A program made the translations under genes and the position numbers. The notes under the pieces are model-generated. The model did not search any database. It was not told the origin of the DNA and was given only the letters and a program-made list of their open reading frames with translations. Positions 26,510 to 34,439 of a DNA stretch of 64,000 bases are shown here, piece after piece. Numbering within the stretch: the first letter of the stretch is position 1; every line of letters begins with the position of its first letter. The stretch lies in the NCBI GenBank assembly GCA_009908915.1, contig JAAAOJ010000031.1, forward strand, positions 1-64,000, read 5' to 3'. The DNA comes from Planctomycetota bacterium. Lineage in GTDB: Bacteria; Planctomycetota; Phycisphaerae; SM23-33.

Positions 26510-26583
26510 ACCGTCTGTAGTCGACGATGTCGAGATGGCCCTTCGACAGACGGCTTGAAAGCTTTTTCAGAATCGTCTGAAAA

Positions 26584-26639
26584 GAACGTTTGAACGTTTG
26601 CACGTTTGAATCTTTGAACTTCTGAAAACTTGAAAACTT
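26584..26639 (+). repeat. Seven-unit 8-base tandem repeat
   Basis: Seven consecutive 8-base units follow the pattern GAACGTTT, degenerating to GAAAACTT at the 3' end. They lie inside the RNA candidate as an A/T-rich, probably unstructured linker. Confidence 0.75.
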
Positions 26640-26713
26640 GTCGTCACGGCCTTTGTGACGAATGTGAATACCCCTTTTCGAATCGGTTCCCCCCCGGCCG
26701 ATTCGAATGCCGA

Positions 26714-26759
26714 GGCGGAGCCAGTAGTCCCCCCCCACTACTGGCCCGCCATTTTTTTT
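26714..26759 (+). terminator. Intrinsic terminator with all-C loop, plus-strand orientation
   Basis: The stem GGCGG-(A)-GCCAGTAGT (26714-26728) pairs with ACTACTGGC-CCGCC (26737-26750), 14 bp with one bulge. The loop is eight Cs, followed by A and eight Ts (26752-26759). The T-run fits only plus-strand transcripts, yet both flanking genes are on the minus strand. Confidence 0.8.
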
Positions 26760-26801
26760 GCCTCCGACGGGGTGGCAGACGGCGGGGGTCAGGTGCATTC
26801 G

Positions 26802-27542
26802 CTACTGCGCAGTGGCAATGGCCTCGGCGATGGGGCGGACAATATCGGGAATGACCAGTCGGCCGACGTAGTCCTGCCCGATCTGGCACTGGCGGCGGAA
26901 ACTCTCCGCGGCGTCGATGGTATTCTCCGGCGTGGGGTATCGCCGAACGGTGAAGTACACGCTGATCGGCTCGTCGTCGTATTGGGCGGTGCGGACCTGG
27001 TAGCTGTTGCAGCGTGTCTCCACCGACAGCCGCGCCTGAAGGTAGCAGCCCTCGTCAAGGGCGAAGGTCACGCTCGGCTCGAACTCCACCGGGCGGACGT
27101 CGTCGGTCAACATGGTCCCCAGCGGCGAGCCGCACAGCAGGGCGTCGGCGACGATCTGGTCGCGGTTGCCCGTGTAGTCCAGGTTAAAACCGAACATCAC
27201 GTCCAGGGCCTCGATGTCCAGCCCGCCAATGCCGAGATAGTACACGCTGTGTTCGAGAAGCCAGTTGTGCAGCCGCATCGCCTCCTCGACGTTTGGAGGA
27301 TTGAAGTGCCCGGCGCAGAGGCGGCGAGAATGGACCTCGGCCCATCGGTAGGCGCCGGCTTCACGATCGGCTTCCAGGCAGTGCTCGCCTTCGCCGCGGC
27401 GATGGAAGCTCGCCATCGACGGGAATTCCTTCTGCAACGATTCGAAAAAGTGCAGCACCGTCTCGCGCGTGCCGGGCAGGCGCATGGTGGTTTCGAGGTT
27501 CAGGTTCAGGAAGAAGTCGTCGGCCATGTTCGAGAAATCCAT
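26802..27542 (-). CDS. Conserved-looking hypothetical protein
   Basis: A 246-residue soluble protein starting MDFSNMADDFF. It has no signal or membrane segment. Notable segments are LGIGGLDIEALDVMFGFNLDYTGNRDQIVADAL and a beta-rich C-terminal half with EPSVTFALDEGCYLQARLSVET. It looks like an alpha/beta fold with an N-terminal helical part. I do not recognise a family. The ATG at 27542 has GAGG six bases upstream, whereas the GTG four codons earlier has none. It ends 74 bases after the start of cysE's downstream side and could be co-transcribed with cysE upstream of it. Confidence 0.65.
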   Translation of the reverse strand: MDFSNMADDFFLNLNLETTMRLPGTRETVLHFFESLQKEFPSMASFHRRGEGEHCLEADREAGAYRWAEVHSRRLCAGHFNPPNVEEAMRLHNWLLEHSVYYLGIGGLDIEALDVMFGFNLDYTGNRDQIVADALLCGSPLGTMLTDDVRPVEFEPSVTFALDEGCYLQARLSVETRCNSYQVRTAQYDDEPISVYFTVRRYPTPENTIDAAESFRRQCQIGQDYVGRLVIPDIVRPIAEAIATAQ

Positions 27543-27615
27543 TGTCGTCCTCACAGCGGGGGCCGGACGCGGGCGGCCGGGGCCTTTGGGGTCGACCTGG
27601 CGCGGCGGTGGGGCC

Positions 27616-28533
27616 TCATGATGTCTTGCTTTTGACCTTCAGTTCCGGGCGCTCCGCCCCGACCGTGGTCTCGGCCGAGACGCTTTGTGTGACGAAGATG
27701 TTACCGTTGATCGTCGCGCCGCGGCCGATGACGGTCTCGCCGCCGAGGATCGTGGCGTTGGCGTAGATCGTCACGTTATCCTCGATCGTCGGGTGGCGCT
27801 TCAGGCCCTTGATGGCCCGGCCTCGCCCGTCCTTCGGGAAGCTCAGGGCTCCGAGGGTCACGCCCTGGTATATCTTGACGTTGTTGCCGATCTCGGTGGT
27901 CTCGCCGATGATCACGCCGGTGGCATGGTCGACAAAGACACTCCGCCCGATGGAGGCCCCGGGATGGATGTCCGTACCGGTAGCGCTGTGGGCGTGTTCG
28001 CTCATGATGCGTGGCATGAGGGGCACGCCCAGATCGAGCAGTTCGTGGGCGATCCGGTAGACCGTCACGGCGTAGAATCCGGGATAGCAGTAGATCACCT
28101 CGTCGATACTTCTGGCGGCGGGGTCGCCGTCGTAGGCGGCCTGGGCGTCCAGGGCCAGTGCGCTGCGCATGGTCGGCAGGCGCGAGAGGAAATCGCGTGC
28201 GATCTCGTCCGCTCGCCCGCGGCAGACCTCGGGGCTGTCGCATTCCTCGCACTCGCGGTCGGAGCAGATGCAGTGCGTGATCTGCTCGCTGAGGTCCTGA
28301 GCGACGCGCACGAGGCGGCTGCCGACGTGATAGCGCACGTTCTGCTTGGTCAGCCGCTTGTGGCCGAAGAAGCCGGGAAACAGCAGGTGCCTTAGCTGTT
28401 CGAGGATCTCGACGATTGTCGAGCGGTCCGGCAGGAACGTCTCGCCGATGCGGCGCGTGCGAGGCTCGACGTCGTAGCTGCTGACCATTTCTTCGGTCAG
28501 CCAGTCCAAGTCGGTATTTACGTCTTCGGGCAT
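27616..28533 (-). CDS. cysE: Serine O-acetyltransferase (EpsC/CysE type)
   Basis: A 305-residue left-handed beta-helix acetyltransferase that makes O-acetylserine for cysteine synthesis. The N-terminal helical domain (to about 180) is followed by hexapeptide repeats: GTDIHPGASIGRSVFVDHAT, IGETTEIGNNVKIYQGVTLG, HPTIEDNVTIYANATILGG. An unusual cysteine cluster, CICSDRECEECDSPEVC, lies near residues 85-105 and could bind a metal or an Fe-S cluster. The long N-terminus resembles the EpsC-type of serine acetyltransferases. The ATG at 28533 has AGGA eight bases upstream, and a -10-like TAGAAT lies at 28560-28565. No cysK is adjacent. Confidence 0.9.
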   Translation of the reverse strand: MPEDVNTDLDWLTEEMVSSYDVEPRTRRIGETFLPDRSTIVEILEQLRHLLFPGFFGHKRLTKQNVRYHVGSRLVRVAQDLSEQITHCICSDRECEECDSPEVCRGRADEIARDFLSRLPTMRSALALDAQAAYDGDPAARSIDEVIYCYPGFYAVTVYRIAHELLDLGVPLMPRIMSEHAHSATGTDIHPGASIGRSVFVDHATGVIIGETTEIGNNVKIYQGVTLGALSFPKDGRGRAIKGLKRHPTIEDNVTIYANATILGGETVIGRGATINGNIFVTQSVSAETTVGAERPELKVKSKTS

Positions 28534-28662
28534 CAGCCTGTCCTTTCGTCGGTACAGGCATTCTAAGGCGCATGGGCTCGCATTTCTGCGCCCCAGCCCA
28601 GAGAGTTTGCCGGAAATTCCCGCCGGCGGAACCCCCGCCCGCCGTGCGACGTTGCCTAGCAT

Positions 28663-28801
28663 GAGAAGGCTGCAGGGACAGCCCCGGAACGAAGCGGTCG
28701 TTGCCCTTTCCGCCACGACCGGGGCCTGCAGCCCTTCTCTGGCAGGTGCCCCACCGGCCGGAACGGTGTCTCCTCCTTTCCCCGTTCCGGCCGGTTTGTC
28801 T
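28663..28801 (+). ncRNA. Candidate structured RNA, two long hairpins with C-rich loops
   Basis: This lies in the 390-base gap between divergent cysE and the TerB-like gene. Hairpin A (28663-28739) closes with GAGAAGG-CTGCAGG pairing with CCTGCAGCCCTTCTC, and has an inner stem CGGTCGT/ACGACCG with loop TGCCCTTTCCGCC. Hairpin B has 13-bp perfect arms, ACCGGCCGGAACG (28753-28765) and its complement (28783-28795). Its loop contains CTCCTCCTTTCC, which mirrors the 16S anti-Shine-Dalgarno. A short T-rich tail TTTGTCT follows. Nothing in the frame looks coding. Read on the minus strand, the same hairpins would be a distal cysE leader exposing GGAGG in a loop. Either reading is unproven. Confidence 0.4.
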
Positions 28802-28923
28802 GCGCCTGGAGCATTTGACAGTGCATTCGCACGCGGCAGGACGTATCATGCAAGCGGCCACAGCGGCAATAGGCTGACCGTGACACGCACGATGATGCAC
28901 GTGAGAAGAGAAGGAGTCCGACC

Positions 28924-29697
28924 ATGGACGACAACGCGCAACGCCAGCTACGCAATGCCATCGTGATGGCCTGGCTGGACGGGGATATCAACGACGCCGA
29001 GCGGCATTTCATACACGACCTTCGCCGGCGGCTGGGTATCGAGAAGGAAGACTTCGACGCCGTGGTTGCCGAGGTCAAGGCCGACCCGAAACGGTTGAGC
29101 GTCTCGCGCGGCGCTGACGGCCTCGTGACGCTGGAGCAGCTTATCGAAGTCGCTGCCGCGGACGGGGAGGTCGCACCGGCTGAGCGGACGTTGCTGGCCC
29201 GCGTGGGCGCGTATCTCGGCCTCGGCGAAGCCGAACTCGAAAATATGCTGCCGGCCGAAACGCCCGACCCCGCCCAGGCCGAGGCGATCGAGCGGCAGGT
29301 CCAGGCGCTGTACGAACAGTGGGCCGACTGGGACGCCGCGACACGCGAAAGTCGCATCGCCGAGATCGCCGAGGCCGGCCAGCACGCGGTCATCCCGCTG
29401 CTGCAGGTCATGGAGAGCTACCGCACGCCGCGCGGCGTGGGGACGGCTGTCGATCTCAAGATTGCCATCGCCCGCCAGCTCGGTGCGCTCGGTGATAAGC
29501 GGGCGGTCTATTACCTGGCCCATCAGGTCGGCATCGGCGACGCCGACGATGATATTACCAGCGGAGACCTGCGGCAGGCCTGCGCCGAGGCCGTCGCTCG
29601 CCTGGCCGGACAGGATTTCGGCGAGCAGCCGGTTGCCGCGGCCCGTGACTGGTGGCGCGCCAAGGGCCGACGGACCTACAACACGCTGGCGATGTAG
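28924..29697 (+). CDS. TerB-like domain protein with C-terminal HEAT-like helices
   Basis: A 257-residue soluble all-helical protein. The N-terminal part (about 1-110) has two repeats of a TerB-like pattern: MAWLDGDINDAERHFI and EVAAADGEVAPAERTLL, each a D/G..E helix-turn with Asp residues that may bind metal. The C-terminal part (about 140-250) looks HEAT-repeat-like (IPLLQVMESYRTP, AIARQLGALGDKRAVYYL). Such domains occur in stress and tellurite-resistance proteins, but the role here is unknown. AAGGAG lies seven bases before the ATG. A TTGACA at 28815-28820 has no -10 at normal spacing. Confidence 0.72.
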   Translation: MDDNAQRQLRNAIVMAWLDGDINDAERHFIHDLRRRLGIEKEDFDAVVAEVKADPKRLSVSRGADGLVTLEQLIEVAAADGEVAPAERTLLARVGAYLGLGEAELENMLPAETPDPAQAEAIERQVQALYEQWADWDAATRESRIAEIAEAGQHAVIPLLQVMESYRTPRGVGTAVDLKIAIARQLGALGDKRAVYYLAHQVGIGDADDDITSGDLRQACAEAVARLAGQDFGEQPVAAARDWWRAKGRRTYNTLAM

Positions 29698-29821
29698 CTA
29701 AGCCGGCCGACATGGCAACCCCTTTGTACAACAGGCGCGTCCCTGAGTTCCTCCGGCAGTTCGACCGGCGTGCCGGCAAAGAGATTGGCCGGCTGCGGCG
29801 CGGGTGATGTCGGCGAGGCAT

Positions 29822-30550
29822 TCATCGGCGGGCGTACGCGTCGCCGCGGAGGTTCGGTCGCAGGGCGACGTTCAGGTGGCGATAGAGTGCTCGGCCGCAG
29901 CACTCGGTGTTGGCACCGGGTGCGTCTCGGTGGGCGATGATGCGGTCCGGCGGAATGTCGTAGGTCGTGGCCAGATAGGCGACGAGCTCTTCCAGCGCAT
30001 CCATCTGGCGGGATGTCGGCATGCGGTTCTGGAAGTTGCCCACGAGGCAGATGCCGATGCCGACTTCGTTGTATTCGTTGCCGGGCGTGCCGCCGCAGTG
30101 AGCGCCGTGCTTCTGCTTTCGCCAACGCGGTCCGATCTCGACCCGGCCGTCCGGTCCGCCATGGCCGTTGTCGATCACGAAGTGGTAGCCAAGTTCATCC
30201 CATCCGCGCTGGAGGTGTTGGCGGTGAAAGAGGGCGGCACTGCCGCTGTCGGTGGCCGAGTGGTGGATGACGATGTACTTCCACGGCCGCGCATTCGGGC
30301 CGCCGCTCCAACGACGGTCGTGACCGCGCGAGGCAACGGCAGGGGGGGTGGGCAGGGAACGCGGCACAGTGCGGGCCGGGACCGCGTTTGGAGAGAAGTC
30401 CATTTCGACCGTTGGCAGCCGGTGGGCCGTCTCGGGCCTCTCGAACGGGTTCCACTGCCATGTCTTCGCATTGTGCATGCTGCAGCCGAATAGAAGGGCG
30501 GACAGTGTCAGAAGGGCGATCGATGCCGAAAGAACAACCATATGTCGCAT
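29822..30550 (-). CDS. PGRP/Amidase_2 peptidoglycan amidase lipoprotein
   Basis: A 242-residue envelope lipoprotein. The signal at residues 1-23 ends LLFGC. A low-complexity linker (about 25-85) is followed by an amidase_2/peptidoglycan-recognition domain. Zinc ligands are the His of YIVIHHSATDSG (about 97-98), the His of IIAHRDAPG and the Cys of ECCG near the C-terminus. The motif RGWDELGYHFVIDNG is also typical. It cleaves the amide between muramic acid and the peptide stem. The ATG at 30550 has GGAGG eight bases upstream; earlier in-frame starts would place extra residues before the signal. Confidence 0.88.
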   Translation of the reverse strand: MRHMVVLSASIALLTLSALLFGCSMHNAKTWQWNPFERPETAHRLPTVEMDFSPNAVPARTVPRSLPTPPAVASRGHDRRWSGGPNARPWKYIVIHHSATDSGSAALFHRQHLQRGWDELGYHFVIDNGHGGPDGRVEIGPRWRKQKHGAHCGGTPGNEYNEVGIGICLVGNFQNRMPTSRQMDALEELVAYLATTYDIPPDRIIAHRDAPGANTECCGRALYRHLNVALRPNLRGDAYARR

Positions 30551-30731
30551 GAACCTGGCCTCCAATGCCTCGCGACCGACAGGACCGACCGGGCCTGCCT
30601 CGCAACCTCCGATTCGCAGCACTGCATCGTCATCGGCGCGATCCGCTGCGACGGTTGAGGCTTTCTGCCATTACCGCAATGAGGGTGTGCGACATGAAAT
30701 GGGCGGGGGCGTAAGAGGCATGCTGGCGGGC

Positions 30732-30884
30732 TCAGTGGGTCTTCCACAGGTTGCTGTCATGCAGGACGGCCAACTCGAGCATGGCCTCGGCGCTGCCGGC
30801 ATCCTGTCGCAGCCGGGGGCGTTGACGCGGGTCGTGGTGGTGCCGCGCTGGCTATGGGTCGACCCGGAGGGCGGTCGTAGCCAT
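30732..30884 (-). pseudogene. Possible remnant of a small gene
   Basis: On the minus strand a frame starting MATTALRVDP stops at a TAG (30852-30854). It then continues open to a natural-looking end LELAVLHDSNLWKTH and TGA at 30732. Codon use after the stop is like neighbouring genes. No good start follows the TAG, so it looks like a broken small gene, or chance in GC-rich DNA. It lies in the 556-base gap between the PGRP amidase and the histidine kinase. Apart from this remnant, that gap shows no clear feature. Confidence 0.25.
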
Positions 30885-31106
30885 GCTTGATGAATCGCGG
30901 GTAGTCGGTCATTGCGGATTATCGCATTCTTGTCGCCGCGCAAAGAGGCCGACGATGCGCCACATCTTTCACAACATCAACATTTTACATGCATATTTGT
31001 CGTTGCCATACCTGAATCCTACGTTTCCGTTGGGCGTGATCGGACGCACCTATGCGCGGCCCGATCCGTTCTTTGGCAGCAGGATCGCGGAAGATTCGAC
31101 CGGCAG

Positions 31107-32678
31107 ATGGACAGAGAGCAACCAACCCGGCGGCGCCGAGTGCGTCTCGGCCTGCAGATCAAGTCAGGCATGATCCTCGCGGCGATTGTCGTGGGGGTAA
31201 CCCTCGCCGGTGCGCTTTACTACTATCGTGCTGTCAGCGGCCTGGTTGTTGGCAAAGACGAAGTCCACGCCGAACAGCTCGCCCGCGCCCTCAGCGTAGC
31301 GGCTGAAACGCACCTGCCAGAGCGTCGCTACAAATCGCTTGACGTGCTCCTCGGCGAACTGATCCAGGACCAGGCCGTCGTCTACGTCAGTATTGTCGAT
31401 CGCAACGGCGATATCGTCAGTTCCGCCTGGCGGGGGAAAACAGCCGAGGACTGGCCGGCCCAAACCACCCATCCTGTCGAGGCACGCATCTCCCAGCAGG
31501 TCGATGCCGAGCACATTCTCGTAGCCCGACCAGTCGTAGCGCGCGAGGAAGTGTGGTTCGAGAATCGTCTGGCCGGGGCGGTTCGCATCGTGCTCGATAC
31601 CAGCGGCACGGCCGCCTCGCTGGCTCAGGCCAAGATGCGCGTGATGGTCACGGCGGCGTTGATCACGCTCTGCGGCCTGGCGACGGGCGTGATCATGGTC
31701 TGGCAGTTCATGGTTCGCCCGATTCGCGAATTGCTCGGCGTGACCCGCCGGCTCGCACGCGGCGATTACAGCGCCCGCAGCGACAACAACCGCTCGGACG
31801 AAACCGGCGAACTCGCCGCTGCCTTCGACGACATGGCCGATTGCGTCTCGACCATGCGACAGCAACTCATCGCGCACAACGAGCAGCTCGAACAAGACGT
31901 CGCCAGCCGCACCGGCGAACTTCAGCGGGCCAACAGTCGCCTGACCCAGGAGATGAACGATAAGGAGGAGTTTCTTCGGGCCGTCAGTCACGACCTCAAT
32001 GCCCCGCTGCGAAACATCGCGGGCATGACGACGATGATCATGATGAAGTGGAAGGACGAACTGCCCGAGGACGCCCTGGCACGGCTGCAGCGTATCCAGT
32101 CGAATGTCGAGACCGAATGCGAACTGCTGACCGAGCTGCTCGAACTGAGCCGTATCCGCACGCGGCCGGAGAAGCGAGACGTGGTCGATACCGGCGAACT
32201 GGCCCGCGAGGTCGGCCGCCAACTGGAGTTCGAGCTGGATCGCCGCTGCATCGAACTGACGGTCGACCCGGCCATGCCGTCGCTCTACGTGACGCGGAAT
32301 CGCATGCGGCAGGTTTTTCAGAATCTCGTCGACAACGCCATCAAGTACATGCACCGCCCGCGCGGCGGACGCATCGATATCGAGTATCAATCCACCCCGG
32401 AGGGACACCTCTTCTGTGTTGGCGACAACGGGCCGGGCATCCCGGAGGACCAGCAGCACCGCATCTTCCAGGTCTTTCGGCGAGGCCACGGCGCTAACGA
32501 AACGCACGCCACCGGTAAGGGCGTCGGACTCGCCGTCGTCCGGGCCGTCGCCAGCACGTACCACGGCCGCGCATGGCTGGAATCGCAGGCCGGGCAGGGC
32601 GCACGCTTCTACTTCGTGTTGGCACGAGAGGCAACGGCGGTTCCAGAGACACACGCGGAGGCATCACATGTCGAGTAA
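31107..32678 (+). CDS. Membrane sensor histidine kinase
   Basis: A 523-residue kinase. TM1 is at about 18-38, followed by an extracytoplasmic sensing domain of about 145 residues and TM2 at about 182-205. A HAMP linker (RPIRELLGVTRRLARGDYS) and a coiled coil follow. The HisKA has SHDLNAPLR with the phospho-His near 294. The HATPase domain has the N box QNLVDNAIKY (about 405), G1 DNGPGIPE and G2 GKGVGLAVV. The start at 31107 places one helix shortly after a basic N-terminus; earlier frames are longer without support. The next gene overlaps it by 11 bases. It probably phosphorylates the adjacent receiver proteins. Confidence 0.9.
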   Translation: MDREQPTRRRRVRLGLQIKSGMILAAIVVGVTLAGALYYYRAVSGLVVGKDEVHAEQLARALSVAAETHLPERRYKSLDVLLGELIQDQAVVYVSIVDRNGDIVSSAWRGKTAEDWPAQTTHPVEARISQQVDAEHILVARPVVAREEVWFENRLAGAVRIVLDTSGTAASLAQAKMRVMVTAALITLCGLATGVIMVWQFMVRPIRELLGVTRRLARGDYSARSDNNRSDETGELAAAFDDMADCVSTMRQQLIAHNEQLEQDVASRTGELQRANSRLTQEMNDKEEFLRAVSHDLNAPLRNIAGMTTMIMMKWKDELPEDALARLQRIQSNVETECELLTELLELSRIRTRPEKRDVVDTGELAREVGRQLEFELDRRCIELTVDPAMPSLYVTRNRMRQVFQNLVDNAIKYMHRPRGGRIDIEYQSTPEGHLFCVGDNGPGIPEDQQHRIFQVFRRGHGANETHATGKGVGLAVVRAVASTYHGRAWLESQAGQGARFYFVLAREATAVPETHAEASHVE

Positions 32679-33141
32679 CGGGACGGACACTTCGGACACG
32701 TACAAAGTTCTACTGGTCGACGACGATCGCGATCAGCGTCTGCTGACGTGGGACGTCATCTGCATGAACGCCGGGCCATGCGTCGTGCGCGATGCCGCCT
32801 CGTCGGAGGAGGCCTTGGCGATGCTGACCGGGCGCGTCGGCGACGGCCCGTACGACGCCGACGTGGTGTACGTCGACATCGAGATGCCCGGTATGAGCGG
32901 CCTGAATCTTCTGCAGGAGGTCCGCCGCGATCCTCACCTCAACGATACAACCGTCTTCGTGGTCTCCGGCAGCACCGACGAGGGAGGTCGACGACTGGCC
33001 CGGCAGCTCGGCGCCGACGGGTTCATCACGAAATCCTCCGACGTCGGGCGCATGATGCTCGATCTCCGCGAGACGTTTGGCCGCTGGCAGCGTCGAGCCG
33101 GCCGGCACGACGAGATCCACAGGGAGGGGGCATACACGTGA
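32668..33141 (+). CDS. Single-domain response regulator
   Basis: A 157-residue receiver-only protein of the CheY/Rcp1 type. The acidic pair DDD is at about 18-20 (LLVDDDRDQ), the phospho-acceptor Asp is in VYVDIEMPG (about 70), and the conserved Lys is in FITKSSD (about 120). It has no output domain. The ATG overlaps the kinase gene by 11 bases, with GGAGG seven bases upstream. Its stop overlaps the next start. It may act as a phospho-relay or sink between the kinase and the cyclase, or by protein contact. Confidence 0.9.
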   Translation: MSSNGTDTSDTYKVLLVDDDRDQRLLTWDVICMNAGPCVVRDAASSEEALAMLTGRVGDGPYDADVVYVDIEMPGMSGLNLLQEVRRDPHLNDTTVFVVSGSTDEGGRRLARQLGADGFITKSSDVGRMMLDLRETFGRWQRRAGRHDEIHREGAYT

Positions 33142-34181
33142 GAAAGACACGCACGAGTCCCTGTCCGCGCGTCCTGATCGTTGACGACGACCCCGACCAC
33201 GTTGCCCTGCTGGTCGACGCGCTGGAGATGTACTACGACATGGGCCCCGACAGCCGAATCGTTTCAACGGGCCATGCCAAGGGTTGCCTCGCACACGATC
33301 TGCGCGAGTTCGACATCGTCCTGCTGGACCACCATCTGCCCGGCACGGAAGGCCTCGATCTGCTCAACGCCATCCTCAGCCAGGCCGACGTGCCCGTGAT
33401 CTTCGTCACCGGCGACAGCGATCTCGACCTTGCCGCCAGCGCCATCGAACGCGGTGCGCAGGACTTCATCTGCAAGCACGGCCGCTATTTTCTGGCTGTA
33501 CCCGCGCTGGTCCAGAAGAACATCGCCCTGCACGCCATCAAGCAGGAGAACGAGCGGCTGAGCATGCGACTGCGCATGATGCTTGACGAGCTGCGCATGA
33601 AGAACGACCAGCTCGAGGCCTCGATGGCCAAGCTCAAGGAGATGGCCGTGACCGACCCGTTGACCGGCCTGGCGAACCGCCGCCACTTCGGCGAGCAACT
33701 GGCCCGCCAGTACAGCGAGGCGGCGCGGTACAGCGTCGACCTGAGCTGCTGCATGATCGACCTCGACCACTTCAAGCAGCTCAACGACACGCTTGGCCAT
33801 CAGATCGGCGATGTCCTGATCTGCCTGACCGCCAACTGCATCCGCGAGGCCTGCCGCAGCAGCGACATCGCCGCGCGATACGGCGGTGATGAGTTCGTCC
33901 TCCTGCTGCCGCAGACGACAGCCGAGGAGGCCGTCGCCACCGTCGAACGCATCCGCCAGACGGTCGGGCAACGCTGCGACGAGCACCCCAAGGTTCGCCT
34001 GCCGGTGACGCTGTCGATCGGTGTGGCCTCTCTGAAACACGACTATCCCGACCGACCGGACGGCTTGGTCGCGATGGCCGACCGCGCGCTGTACAAGGCC
34101 AAGGACCGCGGCAAGAACTGCGTGGTCTGCTTCTCCAACGTACGCGACGACCAACGCGCCTCCGGCGAAGCCCCCGACTGA
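33138..34181 (+). CDS. Response regulator with GGDEF diguanylate cyclase domain
   Basis: A 347-residue protein. The receiver domain (about 1-125) has phospho-Asp in DIVLLDHHLPG and a coiled-coil linker (about 130-175). The GGDEF domain follows, with the catalytic loop RYGGDEF at about 247-253 intact. An I-site RxxD (RSSD, about 241-244) five residues before it suggests product inhibition. This enzyme makes cyclic di-GMP. It starts with GTG overlapping the previous stop (GTGA) behind GGGAGGGGG, so it is translationally coupled. A terminator follows at 34252. This PleD/WspR-like protein is the output of the kinase operon. Confidence 0.93.
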   Translation: MRKTRTSPCPRVLIVDDDPDHVALLVDALEMYYDMGPDSRIVSTGHAKGCLAHDLREFDIVLLDHHLPGTEGLDLLNAILSQADVPVIFVTGDSDLDLAASAIERGAQDFICKHGRYFLAVPALVQKNIALHAIKQENERLSMRLRMMLDELRMKNDQLEASMAKLKEMAVTDPLTGLANRRHFGEQLARQYSEAARYSVDLSCCMIDLDHFKQLNDTLGHQIGDVLICLTANCIREACRSSDIAARYGGDEFVLLLPQTTAEEAVATVERIRQTVGQRCDEHPKVRLPVTLSIGVASLKHDYPDRPDGLVAMADRALYKAKDRGKNCVVCFSNVRDDQRASGEAPD

Positions 34182-34251
34182 TCCACCGGGCGGAACGCCC
34201 GTGACGACCTCTCTGTTCACCTGCGGCCATGGGTCGCAGCCGATGCAACGC

Positions 34252-34291
34252 GGGGAGCCCGGCATGCTGCCGCCGGGCTCTCCGTCCTTTT
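34252..34291 (+). terminator. Terminator after the diguanylate cyclase operon
   Basis: GGGGAGCCCGGC (34252-34263) pairs with GCCGGGCTCTCC (34272-34283), 12 bp with one G-T. A short T4 run follows at 34288-34291. It lies 70 bases after the stop codon. Confidence 0.65.
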
Positions 34292-34321
34292 CCGGCAACC
34301 AACGTTCCCTGTCACCGATGC

Positions 34322-34350
34322 TTGCGGCCTGCGCCGTCAGACGGTATAAC
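34322..34350 (+). promoter_or_regulatory. Promoter of the lemA-htpX region
   Basis: TTGCGG (34322-34327), a 17-base spacer and TATAAC (34345-34350; five of six) lie about 90 bases before the second lemA. Confidence 0.5.
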
Positions 34351-34439
34351 GAGTGTCTGCTGCAGGGCCGGACGGACCGGCCTGGCGGGCACGCCCCACG
34401 CTGAATACGCCGGAACGCCGGCCGGGAAAGGGAAGAGAC

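Larger units (their letters stand above)
26511..26759 (+). ncRNA. Candidate structured small RNA with C-rich hairpin loops
   Basis: This is about 250 bases with no credible reading frame, transcribed opposite to both neighbours. Five hairpins follow one another. H1: 26511-26553 (arms CCGTCTGT/ACAGACGG). H2: 26562-26584 (CTTTTTCAGA/TCTGAAAAG). H3: 26641-26661 (TCGTCAC/GTGACGA). H4: 26677-26707 (TTCGAATCGG/CCGATTCGAA) with loop TTCCCCCCCGG. H5: 26714-26750 with an all-C loop and T8 tail. Between H2 and H3 is an 8-base tandem repeat. Loops of C residues in other bacteria often pair with Shine-Dalgarno G-runs of target mRNAs. It matches no RNA family I recognise; a row of repeat palindromes is the alternative. 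Confidence 0.45.

Noticed and set aside
28663-28801. T-box, SRP RNA or 6S RNA identity for the hairpins upstream of cysE
   Set aside because: None of the invariant motifs (T-box TGG loop, SRP GGAAGGAAGC-type tetraloop region, 6S central bubble) could be matched.
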